From an uncultured Prevotellaceae bacterium (lineage in GTDB: Bacteria > Bacteroidota > Bacteroidia > Bacteroidales > Bacteroidaceae), in the NCBI GenBank assembly GCA_900320845.1, contig ONTS01000001.1:1-64000 (forward strand): 64,000 bases of DNA. The letters are read 5' to 3'. Below, one piece after another: positions 53,887 to 61,908 of this stretch. The notes under the pieces were generated by a model. It had not been told where the DNA came from and did not search any database. It saw only the letters and a program-made list of their open reading frames with translations. Every line of letters starts with the position of its first letter. Within the stretch, counting starts at the first letter, position 1. The position numbers were made by a program, and so were the translations under genes.

Positions 53887-56076
53887 ATGAAAGCAATGAA
53901 CAGCCTACACAAAATGTTACGCCACCGCATGCTGCGTTTTCTTTTTCTGACAGTAGCGGTAATTGTATTTTCGTCCTGTGCGGACGACTTGTACGAGGAC
54001 GGGGACCCGCGGAATCTGTTAGACTTCAGCGACTATCCCACACGCTTCTCTTCGGGTACACCCGAAGACAGTCCCAGTGGCTCACCGCGAAAAATTTCCA
54101 CCGACTACAACATGAAATACTGGTGGACGTTCGGTGACAAGGTCTGGGTAAAGGTCGGTAACGGGTTTATAAAAAGCGACACCTCCGACATTCCCGATCC
54201 TGTTGCAGGCGCGTCTCTGGTGCATGATGCCAACTTCTACTTCCTGAAAAAACTTACAGAGGACAAGTATGAGGTGCGTTACACGGGCAACGGAGGAGTC
54301 AACGGATTGCGTGCCGACTCTGTGCATATCACTCCCGTGCAGTGGCAGACTGCACTCGGTGCGGGCCATGTGGGCAAGTATGGCGACTGCGGTGTTGCGA
54401 CAGCCACACGTAAGGATGACGGAAACTATACGTTCAACCTTAACCACAAGGCCTCGTTCCTGCTGTTTACACCGCGCATTATCAATACGGGTAACAAACT
54501 ACAGATGCGCAGCATCAAAATTACCAAACTCAACAACTCGTCCGGTGATTCCGCACTCTGCGGCTCCTACTACTTTGATGCCGACGGGCTGCATACGGGT
54601 ACTGCCATGAAGAATGCTGGAAAGAGCATCACACTCAACCTTTTTAAAACCAATGCCCTCGGAAAAGAAGAATGTCCGTTTGCGCTTTATAATGAAAAGA
54701 GCATTGACAGCGCTCTATATATGGTGTTGCAGCCAGGCAAACACAAACTGCAGATAGAATACGAACTGAAACCAAAGAAGATGCAGTTGGTGAGACACAA
54801 CAAGTCCACTAACAAATACGAATACACCTATCCCGATACGATAACGTGGAAAGAAAAGAGAGAACTGAAATCCACTGCTCACACTTTCACCCCAAACGGA
54901 TTTACCAAAGTAGCACACAAGTTTGGAAACCACTACCGCATACCCTATACCTATTACCAGTGGGGAGCTATGTCTTGGTTCTGGGCCCCTATAGGTGCCT
55001 ATTCTCGTTCTAATGATGGAGTTACCTATCCCACTAATTCTGACCCTGCAGACGCTGCTAATTACGAAAAGAAAGGTGCCCCAATGGCATGGTCTGTCAT
55101 AAATACTGATGGTATATTGGATCCCTCTGATCCTGTTTGGTTTAGTCGTGACCATGCAACGATATGGTGGGGATCGGAATTTATCTGGGAGGAACTTGAA
55201 AAAGACAGAGAAAAAGTGTATGAACCAAAATATGGACAAATGGGAACGAATGAATATGGTAATACAATACATCCTGGACGTTCTATTGCATGGATGCCTT
55301 CTGCCAATGAAATGACCTATTACCTGAAATATGGTGATATTCACAGAGACAATACCACGCTTTGGTCCATAGACAGTTATACTGGTGAAAATGTACTTTG
55401 GTGGGGTTATGGTGAGTGGGGTGCTAGAGTGACGGAAACTGTTCGTTTCCCAGGCTATGACAATGATGAGACGATGTGCCGCGGCGGCATCTGGATAAAG
55501 AAGAAGGCGGTTATCGAAGCTGAAGGACATCCGTTCAGCAACGAAAAGGCTGCCTGGCAGATTAACGGACAGAACATCAACCTGCGTGAACAGTCGCCTG
55601 GCAGTAACTATATGTTCCGACTTTATAACGAGGATGCACAGGTGCCTGCTGCTGAAGCAGCCGCCGGAGCAGTAGCCAGTGTAAAGTACGGCATTCCCGC
55701 TGATACTACCAAATACTTCTTCCTGCCGTTGTTAGGATATATGCACAATGTGGCGAACAGTCCAGGAAGAAATACAAATGGTAAGGATTGCAGCCAGAAC
55801 AAGGCACAATACAAATTTGTCGGTGCCGAGGGCTACTACTGGACACGCACACCATGGCCGAATGTTTATTTTCCCGGAGAAGAGAGTAAGGTGCCCTCCA
55901 GTTATCAGATGCACGGCAAGCGCGAAAGTTACTATCTGCGTATCACCCCCTACTACGTTTCACTCGGATGGGACATCAAAAACAACCGCATTCACGGATT
56001 CGTAGGTAACGAAAGGCTCATCAAGACAATGGAAGAGAACAATGGTACGGAAGTGGTAGTACCGTGGTTCCAGTAA
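53887..56076 (+). CDS. Large W/Y-rich surface lipoprotein of unknown function
   Basis: 729 residues from ATG 53887 (MKAMNSLHKMLRHRMLRFLF); the frame opens at 53842 but the inner start gives a lipoprotein signal ending VFSSC, followed by ADDLYEDGD, an acidic surface-export signal. Residues about 60-300 are beta-rich (KYWWTFGDKVWVKVGNGF). The central part is unusually rich in W (WGAMSWFWAPIG, ATIWWGSEFIWEEL, NVLWWGYGEWGARV). The C-terminal third, with RSIAWMPSANEMTYYLKYG and later GAEGYYWTRTPWPN..ESYYLRITPYYVSLGWD, resembles FISUMP/Lcl-type domains (W-x-P-S-x-x-E-[WM]). Possibly glycan-binding and working with the GH5 enzyme 11 bp downstream. Its C-terminus is duplicated at 1-287. Bases 54950-55450 look more AT-rich than their flanks. 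Confidence 0.82.
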   Translation: MKAMNSLHKMLRHRMLRFLFLTVAVIVFSSCADDLYEDGDPRNLLDFSDYPTRFSSGTPEDSPSGSPRKISTDYNMKYWWTFGDKVWVKVGNGFIKSDTSDIPDPVAGASLVHDANFYFLKKLTEDKYEVRYTGNGGVNGLRADSVHITPVQWQTALGAGHVGKYGDCGVATATRKDDGNYTFNLNHKASFLLFTPRIINTGNKLQMRSIKITKLNNSSGDSALCGSYYFDADGLHTGTAMKNAGKSITLNLFKTNALGKEECPFALYNEKSIDSALYMVLQPGKHKLQIEYELKPKKMQLVRHNKSTNKYEYTYPDTITWKEKRELKSTAHTFTPNGFTKVAHKFGNHYRIPYTYYQWGAMSWFWAPIGAYSRSNDGVTYPTNSDPADAANYEKKGAPMAWSVINTDGILDPSDPVWFSRDHATIWWGSEFIWEELEKDREKVYEPKYGQMGTNEYGNTIHPGRSIAWMPSANEMTYYLKYGDIHRDNTTLWSIDSYTGENVLWWGYGEWGARVTETVRFPGYDNDETMCRGGIWIKKKAVIEAEGHPFSNEKAAWQINGQNINLREQSPGSNYMFRLYNEDAQVPAAEAAAGAVASVKYGIPADTTKYFFLPLLGYMHNVANSPGRNTNGKDCSQNKAQYKFVGAEGYYWTRTPWPNVYFPGEESKVPSSYQMHGKRESYYLRITPYYVSLGWDIKNNRIHGFVGNERLIKTMEENNGTEVVVPWFQ

Positions 56077-56087
56077 CTTTAAAAATC

Positions 56088-58301
56088 ATGAAGTACAAAC
56101 GTTTTTTTTTCTGCCTATCTCTGTTGGTGTCCGCATTTGGACTGTCTGCGCAGGAGACGGCTTTTGAGACAGCAACTTCTGCAGTATCGCACATGGGTAT
56201 CGGCTGGAACCTGGGCAACACGCTCGACAGCCATGCCACCGGAGTTACTGATGTGACACAGACTGAGACGCTGCGCGGCCAGTCCGTCACCACACCCGAA
56301 CTGATGGAGATGCTCAAGATGGCGGGCTTTAACACTGTTCGCATCCCCGTGACTTGGTATCCTCATCTGGACAGCGACGGCAACATCGACGCTGCATGGC
56401 TTTCCCGCATACGCGAAGTGGCCGACTATGTTCTCAACGAAGGCATGTACTGCATCATCAACCTCCATCACGACACCGGCAAGAGCGATGCCTCTGCCCC
56501 TGGCAAGGCGTGGCTGAAGGCAGACATGGAGAACTACACTGGCAACAAAGCCCGCTTCGAGCATATATGGACGCAGATAGCGTCTGCATTCAACGACTGC
56601 GGCGAACGTCTGCTGTTTGAAGGCTACAACGAACTGCTCGACCCTCTGGGTTCGTTCAACTATGCCTCGTATAATGCCGACGGCAAATACGACGCCTCGA
56701 TGGCTTCTTCTGCCTACGATGCGGTGAACGCCTACGCCCGCAGTTTTGTTCAGGCTGTGCGCAGCACAGGCGGGAACAACGCCCATCGTAACCTCATCGT
56801 CAACACGTACGGTGCCTGTCCCGGTCTTGGCACATGGAGCGACTACCTGACAGAACCGCTCTCAAGGATGCAGAAACCCGAGGATAGCGACCACATCCTC
56901 TTCGGCATACACGCCTACGTGCCCATTGTCAACACCGACACCGACGGCAACATCCTCGGCAACCGCTCTCTGGAAACAATCGGCTACCTTCTTGACGAAA
57001 TGACGGACAACCTGAACAGACACCTCAAGTCCAAAGGCGCCCCTGTGATTGTGTGCGAATGGAACACGTCGAACGTGGACCGCTCTCCCAACGACTACGA
57101 CAGCCGTCGTGATCACCTGCTTGACTTTACAGAACTTTTTCTCAATAAGGTCAAGTCGAACGGCATGGCCGCCTTCCACTGGATGGGTTTGACAGACAAG
57201 TCGTGGCGCAGTCTTCCCGCCTTCCATCAGGAAGACCTGACAAGATGTATCCTCACGTCTTGGCACGGCAGCAGCTATGAGCCTGTGCTGCTCACCTCTG
57301 ACGACTATATGATGGAAGAACATGTGACATTTACCAAACAATGGGGTGAACTCCAGCTTGCGTTCGATCCCGCAGGTTTGGAAAAAGAATATACCGGTTT
57401 GGAACTTGAACTCAGTTCTCCTCCTGTAACGAACGGCGGAACCCTTTCGTTCAGGTCCTACTCTACGACAGGCACATCTCCCTACCAGAACCTGTCCAAT
57501 ATTACCGGATCTGTCACGGTGCAGCCTTTCAGCGCGATTTCCACAACTCCCGTTGTTCGCGTGAGCGTCGTATGGCGTTCGTCAGGCAGCAGCACGATGG
57601 ACGTCCGTAAGGTAAGACTCCTCAAGAGTGACGGCACCAAAGTAGAGGTTACCCCGGTGAACCGTACCCCTGACAAGTGCACGATGGACATCAGTTCCGT
57701 TCCGCGCTACGGCAAGGCCAAAGTCGGTTCCTCAGGTTATGCGACACTTTACTATGGCGAAAAGAACCTTGTTGTGCCTTCCGCCATCACTGCCACTGCC
57801 TATAAGGTGGAGAACGGCCTTCTGACGGCAGTGAAGACCTATCCTTCAGGCGCAGTCATCCCGTCCGGCACCGGTGTGGTGCTGACTGGAGAGACAGACA
57901 GGACATACAAGTTCTCACAGACGGATGCAGACGGCGAGGCAGCCACCGGCAACATGTTGCGCGGCTCTGACGAAGAGATGCTTACGACCGGCGGTGGAAA
58001 GTATTATAAGTTGTCCCTGGACAGCAGCGGCAGTACGGGTTCCATAGGCTTCTACTATGGTGCCGGCGGTGGCGGGGCATTCCTCAACCAGGCCCACAAG
58101 GCCTATCTTGTTGTTCAGGAAGCAGATGCAAAAGCCGAAGGCTATAAGTTTGAGGACTCAACAGGTATTGATGACGGAACGATTATTCCTTCCATGACCG
58201 GCAACGGACAGTGGTACACCGTGGAAGGTGTGCAGCTCAAAGGCCGTCCCACTGTCAAGGGTGTATACATCCATAACGGCAGGAAGGTGATTATCCGATA
58301 A
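56088..58301 (+). CDS. Secreted GH5 family glycoside hydrolase (endoglucanase-like), copy 2
   Basis: 737 residues from ATG 56088 (signal peptide MKYKRFFFCLSLLVSAFGLS); the upstream ATG at 56064 lies inside the lipoprotein gene. Catalytic residues fall at the same numbers as in copy 1: E182 in FEGYNEL and E324 in VCEWN. The residue before E324 differs (C in place of S). Domain order is the same: barrel, beta-rich region, Y-ATLYYGEKNL module and the WYTVEGVQLKGRP..KGVYIHNGRKV tail. It is 11 bp downstream of the surface lipoprotein, so the two are expected to be coexpressed. Substrate not determinable from sequence. Confidence 0.94.
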   Translation: MKYKRFFFCLSLLVSAFGLSAQETAFETATSAVSHMGIGWNLGNTLDSHATGVTDVTQTETLRGQSVTTPELMEMLKMAGFNTVRIPVTWYPHLDSDGNIDAAWLSRIREVADYVLNEGMYCIINLHHDTGKSDASAPGKAWLKADMENYTGNKARFEHIWTQIASAFNDCGERLLFEGYNELLDPLGSFNYASYNADGKYDASMASSAYDAVNAYARSFVQAVRSTGGNNAHRNLIVNTYGACPGLGTWSDYLTEPLSRMQKPEDSDHILFGIHAYVPIVNTDTDGNILGNRSLETIGYLLDEMTDNLNRHLKSKGAPVIVCEWNTSNVDRSPNDYDSRRDHLLDFTELFLNKVKSNGMAAFHWMGLTDKSWRSLPAFHQEDLTRCILTSWHGSSYEPVLLTSDDYMMEEHVTFTKQWGELQLAFDPAGLEKEYTGLELELSSPPVTNGGTLSFRSYSTTGTSPYQNLSNITGSVTVQPFSAISTTPVVRVSVVWRSSGSSTMDVRKVRLLKSDGTKVEVTPVNRTPDKCTMDISSVPRYGKAKVGSSGYATLYYGEKNLVVPSAITATAYKVENGLLTAVKTYPSGAVIPSGTGVVLTGETDRTYKFSQTDADGEAATGNMLRGSDEEMLTTGGGKYYKLSLDSSGSTGSIGFYYGAGGGGAFLNQAHKAYLVVQEADAKAEGYKFEDSTGIDDGTIIPSMTGNGQWYTVEGVQLKGRPTVKGVYIHNGRKVIIR

Positions 58302-58346
58302 AACATGCTGAAACACATTCATTTTTTATTTACCTACTATTTTTGT

Positions 58347-58378
58347 TCCCTCGTGTCGTGAGACAGCGGGGGATTTTT
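58347..58378 (+). terminator. Rho-independent terminator after GH5 copy 2
   Basis: TCCCTCGTGTC (58347-58357) pairs with GACAGCGGGGGA (58362-58373) with one bulged G and a GTGA loop, followed by TTTTT. Same loop and design as the terminator of copy 1. The following 280 bp hold a small CCCTC..GAGGG hairpin (58459-58470) and a promoter box, no gene. Confidence 0.87.
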
Positions 58379-58611
58379 AATCGAATGATTTCAAAGGCTG
58401 CTTTCAGGCAAGGCAATAAACACAAGAATGTCTTTTTCATTTTCCTTACTTTGGCCCTCCCCCGAGGGAGATATATAGGCGAGACTTGAAAGCATGCGGA
58501 GGACAAAGGGGGAAGCACGGGCATTGTCTTCAAGGTCAAAAGCCTTACACCTCTCCGTTTCGAGGTAAGCGCTTTTTTGTGGTTTTCTCCATGATTATGA
58601 CAGGAAAGCCC

Positions 58612-58619
58612 TATCTTTG
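58612..58619 (+). promoter_or_regulatory. -7 box for the DUF3298 gene
   Basis: TATCTTTG about 42 nt before the start region at 58653; the upstream element is only a TTTT-rich stretch at 58583-58586, so the match is partial. Confidence 0.55.
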
Positions 58620-58661
58620 CGGCAAACCTAACAGTAAAATAAACAGTTAACGATGCATACA

Positions 58662-59492
58662 ATGAAACTCAACACACTTTTTGCGTTTTTTTTCTTGCAG
58701 CTGCTGGCAATGACGGCGTCTGCACAGTCTGTCACTACCGATGACTTCCGTCTGCGGGAGTTGACATTTGAAGAACCCTGTGGCAGCTTCCACAACTATC
58801 AGTCTATGTATAAAGTGGAATGCGACTACCCAATGGATGCGGAACCGGCGGCAGAGGCCATCCGGCATTGGATTAACCAGACAGCCAACTACTGGAACAA
58901 AGGACTGTACGAAGGCGATATGCTGCAGCCGATGCAGCTCTTCCAGCACTATATGGAGCATTTCAAGGCAGAAAACTCCAGCGAAAAGATTGAACGCCAC
59001 ATGGTGGAAGAAAGTGGAAAGACCTCCGAGAAAATTGACTGGAACGAAAACAATGAACCTACATGGCTCACCACTTTCACCTATAAGAAGGAATATGGCT
59101 CACCCTACATCATCTCTTACAGTTTTGCATGGTTCGGCTATTTCGTAGGCAATGCCACGTCAAATGCCACCAAGGTGGACGCCACCTTCTCACGGCTCGA
59201 CGGCCGACAGCTGTCATGGGAGATGTTCACCTCCAAGGATGCCGTATGCGACATGGTACGGAATGCACTGAAGGAAAAGTATGGCAGCAGCGCCGACCTG
59301 TACGGCAACGGAATCCCCGATCCGAAAGCACCCCTCTTCCTCGGTGACGGTGTACGCTTTGACTATGGCAACTACAGTGTGGCACAGGCACACTATTTTG
59401 AGGAGAACGGCGAATATCCCTACGCCTTCCTCTCCTATGACCAACTGTCGAACCTGCTCACACCCGAAGCAAAAAAAATGCTGCAGAAATAA
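58662..59492 (+). CDS. Exported DUF3298 (RsiV-like) domain protein
   Basis: 276 residues from ATG 58662 (MKLNTLFAFFFLQLLAMTASAQ, signal peptide); ATG 58653 three codons earlier is an equal alternative. The C-terminal half matches DUF3298: VDATFSRLDGRQLSWEMFTSKDAV, LFLGDGVRFDYGNYSVAQAH in outline, YAFLSYDQLSNLLTPEAKKML. In Bacillus RsiV the domain binds lysozyme as an anti-sigma signal; here there is no membrane helix or sigma gene, so it is a stand-alone periplasmic or secreted protein of unknown role. Confidence 0.8.
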   Translation: MKLNTLFAFFFLQLLAMTASAQSVTTDDFRLRELTFEEPCGSFHNYQSMYKVECDYPMDAEPAAEAIRHWINQTANYWNKGLYEGDMLQPMQLFQHYMEHFKAENSSEKIERHMVEESGKTSEKIDWNENNEPTWLTTFTYKKEYGSPYIISYSFAWFGYFVGNATSNATKVDATFSRLDGRQLSWEMFTSKDAVCDMVRNALKEKYGSSADLYGNGIPDPKAPLFLGDGVRFDYGNYSVAQAHYFEENGEYPYAFLSYDQLSNLLTPEAKKMLQK

Positions 59493-59595
59493 CACAGAAG
59501 ACATGGCTCCTAAGGCTATGTCTCATGTTTTGTGTGGTATTGTCTCTGCCTGCTATAGTAGGAGGGTAGGGCAGTGTCGGGCATGGCAACGACAG

Positions 59596-59635
59596 AAAAC
59601 GATAATGCGCATCATCCGTGCAGATGATGCGCATT
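59596..59635 (-). terminator. Terminator after tRNA-Ala
   Basis: AATGCGCATCATC (59604-59616) pairs perfectly with its complement (59623-59635) over 13 bp, loop of 6. Read on the minus strand it follows the tRNA 3' end by 7 nt and is trailed by a moderate U run (TATCGTTTTC). Confidence 0.8.
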
Positions 59636-59642
59636 GCTGTTG

Positions 59643-59716
59643 TGGAGCATACAGGACTCGAACCTGCCACCTTTTGACTGCCAGTCAAACGCTCTAGCCA
59701 GATGAGCTAATGCCCC
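59643..59716 (-). tRNA. tRNA-Ala (anticodon GGC)
   Basis: Minus strand. The acceptor GGGGCAT pairs with ATGCTCC, including the G3-U70 wobble that is the alanine identity element; discriminator A. The anticodon stem TTTGA/TCAAA holds loop CTGGCAG, anticodon GGC, reading GCC/GCU. T arm GGTTCGAGTCC is standard. CCA is not fully encoded. Confidence 0.96.
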
Positions 59717-59747
59717 ATGAGCAGATACTGTTATCAGAACAGCCATG

Positions 59748-59779
59748 CAAAGGTAAATACTTCTGCCGACAGACACAAA
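59748..59779 (-). promoter_or_regulatory. Promoter of tRNA-Ala
   Basis: On the minus strand TTTG (59776-59779), 20 nt, TACCTTTG (59748-59755), about 32 nt before the tRNA 5' end. Full consensus. Confidence 0.82.
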
Positions 59780-60064
59780 ATTATTTGCAGGAAATGTGTA
59801 AACACCGTATAGTGTCGTACTCATGCGCCAAATAAAGAGGACTGAAATAGGGCTTGCAGAAGCCGAGATGCAGGACTTGCCACACTGGTTGATATTTCAT
59901 GTGTCTTTTTTGTAATCAGTTATCAATCATTACGATTTGCAATCGTAAAGTGTTCCGCATCTGTGTTTTCTTATACCGTTAAAAAGTGCTGGCGCTTATT
60001 CTGCTACCGCGCGTTCCTACGCGAGTCCGTCAAGGAACCACAAACCTTAATCAATATATTAGGT

Positions 60065-60096
60065 AAGGCAGAGGCATCATTGTCTCTGCCTTTTTT
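60065..60096 (+). terminator. Terminator without an obvious upstream gene
   Basis: AAGGCAGAGGCA (60065-60076) pairs with TGTCTCTGCCTT (60081-60092), loop TCAT, followed by TTTTTT. No protein or tRNA ends just before it on the plus strand. The stretch 59780-60064 has small hairpins (TTACGATT-TGC-AATCGTAA at 59930-59948; CGCGT-TCCT-ACGCG near 60008-60023), so a short untranslated RNA ending here is possible; otherwise this is a left-over or leader terminator. Confidence 0.8.
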
Positions 60097-60163
60097 GTGA
60101 GCATTACTACGTTGTGTGTACAACTTTTTGCCACTTTGCTGCACGGGTCATGGCGTATTTCGT

Positions 60164-60171
60164 TATATTTG
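60164..60171 (+). promoter_or_regulatory. -7 box for the symporter gene
   Basis: TATATTTG, 73 nt before ATG 60245; a TTTG (60135-60138) lies 25 nt upstream, somewhat far for the consensus. Confidence 0.5.
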
Positions 60172-60244
60172 TGGCACGAAACGCCGTTGCGTCCATTGTC
60201 CTGCAGCCCGTGAGCTGTGCCGACACCGGCCAATACAAAGACTT

Positions 60245-61618
60245 ATGGAAAGTTTGAACCAGATTATAAGCGACATCAGTGCCCTGTTGTGGGGCTGGCC
60301 CATGATCATCCTGTTGCTGGGCACACACATATACCTCACCATCCGTCTGCGTTTTCCGCAGCGTAAGATTTTCACCGCCATTCGTCTAAGTGTTACTCGC
60401 GACAAGGATGCCACTGGCGATGTGTCGCAGTTTGGTGCCCTTGCCACAGCTCTGGCAGCCACCATCGGCACGGGCAACATCATAGGCATTGCCACGGCAG
60501 TGTCGTTGGGTGGTCCGGGAGCCGTCTTCTGGTGTTGGATAACGGGTGTCTTCGGCATTGCCACGAAGTACAGCGAGGGATTGCTTGCCATCAAGTATCG
60601 TGTGAAGACACCCGACGGCACCATGCTGGGCGGCCCCATGTATGCCTTAGAGCGCGGTCTGGGGTGGAAGTGGCTGGCAGTGTTGTTCGCTCTTTTTGCC
60701 TTTCTTGCCTCCTTCGGTATAGGTAGTACGGTGCAGGCCAATGCCATCTCCACCATTGCTCACGACACCTTTGGCATCTCGCCTTGGCTGACGGGTGTTG
60801 TCGTGACAGTGCTTGTGGCTCTGGTTGTGTTGGGCGGCATTCGTTCCATAGCCCGCGTGTGTGGTGCGTTGGTGCCCTTCATGGCGGTATTCTATGTGGT
60901 AGGATGCCTGTACATCCTCATTGTCAACGGTTCGTACGTGTGGCCCGCCGTGCAACTCATCGTGTCATCGGCCTTCAGCCCGCAAGCAGCCGGAGGCGGT
61001 TTTGTGGGCGGCACCCTCATCATGGCGGCGCGCTATGGTATCGCCCGCGGACTGTTCAGCAATGAGTCGGGTCTGGGTTCTGCGCCCATAGTGGCAGCGG
61101 CAGCACAGACGCGCAACCCCGTGCGACAGGCATTGGTGTCTGCCACAGGAACATTCTGGGATACGGTCATCATCTGTGCGCTGACGGGCATCGTCATCGT
61201 GAGCAGCATCCTGATGCACCCCGACATCGATTATACCGACGGCGCCGCCCTGACGAAGATGGCATTTGCCAAGATTCCTGTTGTGGGCACTCCCTTGTTG
61301 GCTGTTGGGCTGTTCACCTTCGCCTTCAGCACCATCCTTGGTTGGTGCTACTACGGCGAGCGTTGTGTGGAGTATCTCTCGCCCAAACATCCCCATCGCT
61401 CCATGGCAGCCTACCGCTCGGCGTACATCGTGGCGGTGTTTGTGGGCAGTGTGATAGGTCTCGATATCGTGTGGAACATTGCCGACTGTATGAATGCGCT
61501 GATGGCATTGCCCAACCTCGTGTCGCTGTTGTTGCTCAGCGGTGTGCTGGTGCGCGAGACACGCAAGTATCTCTGGGAAGACCGTCTGCACGAATGGAGC
61601 GACGATATGGAAAAATAG
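60245..61618 (+). CDS. Sodium:alanine/glycine symporter (AGCS family)
   Basis: 457 residues from ATG 60245 (MESLNQIISDISALLWGWPM); the frame runs on upstream but through the promoter. About eleven membrane helices. AGCS signatures: FGALATALAATIGTGNIIGIATAVSLGGPGAVFWCWI in outline, GGPMYALERGL, SNESGLGSAPIVAAAAQT, and FAFSTILGWCYYGERCVEYL. It imports alanine or glycine with Na+. Monocistronic, with a strong terminator at 61635-61662. Confidence 0.95.
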   Translation: MESLNQIISDISALLWGWPMIILLLGTHIYLTIRLRFPQRKIFTAIRLSVTRDKDATGDVSQFGALATALAATIGTGNIIGIATAVSLGGPGAVFWCWITGVFGIATKYSEGLLAIKYRVKTPDGTMLGGPMYALERGLGWKWLAVLFALFAFLASFGIGSTVQANAISTIAHDTFGISPWLTGVVVTVLVALVVLGGIRSIARVCGALVPFMAVFYVVGCLYILIVNGSYVWPAVQLIVSSAFSPQAAGGGFVGGTLIMAARYGIARGLFSNESGLGSAPIVAAAAQTRNPVRQALVSATGTFWDTVIICALTGIVIVSSILMHPDIDYTDGAALTKMAFAKIPVVGTPLLAVGLFTFAFSTILGWCYYGERCVEYLSPKHPHRSMAAYRSAYIVAVFVGSVIGLDIVWNIADCMNALMALPNLVSLLLLSGVLVRETRKYLWEDRLHEWSDDMEK

Positions 61619-61634
61619 AAGCAAAACCTATAGG

Positions 61635-61662
61635 AAAGAGGCGTTCGCACACGCCTCTTTTG
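61635..61662 (+). terminator. Terminator after the symporter gene
   Basis: AAAGAGGCGT (61635-61644) pairs with ACGCCTCTTT (61651-61660), loop TCGCAC, followed by TT; 17 bp past the stop. Confidence 0.9.
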
Positions 61663-61739
61663 TTATTCATAAGAGCGGGAAGAGGAAGCCAAAATGATAA
61701 ATAAAACGGAGAAAACGACAAAAGAAGTAAATATTTTTC

Positions 61740-61768
61740 TTGTTTTTATAAAGTAATCACTATCTTTG
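61740..61768 (+). promoter_or_regulatory. Promoter for the FN3-like secreted protein
   Basis: TTG (61740-61742), 18 nt, TATCTTTG (61761-61768), giving a leader of about 135 nt. Confidence 0.72.
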
Positions 61769-61908
61769 TGCACTATAAATGTTCTCTTGCGGCATAATGT
61801 AAGCCTTAGGTGCAGTGGCACATGGCACAGCAATGGCAGAAACAGACGAAGCATGTGCAGAGAGAGATAACCCCAAGTGCTGCAGATTAATCACCAACTC
61901 AATACAGT

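Noticed and set aside
59643-59716. tRNA considered as tRNA-Gly(GCC) from the plus-strand reading
   Set aside because: The gene is on the minus strand; the loop reads CTGGCAG (anticodon GGC) and the acceptor has G3-U70, so it is tRNA-Ala.
60116-60244. Longer start for the symporter (43 extra codons)
   Set aside because: The extension is C/R/H-rich, crosses the -7 box at 60164-60171, and the family starts near MESLNQI.
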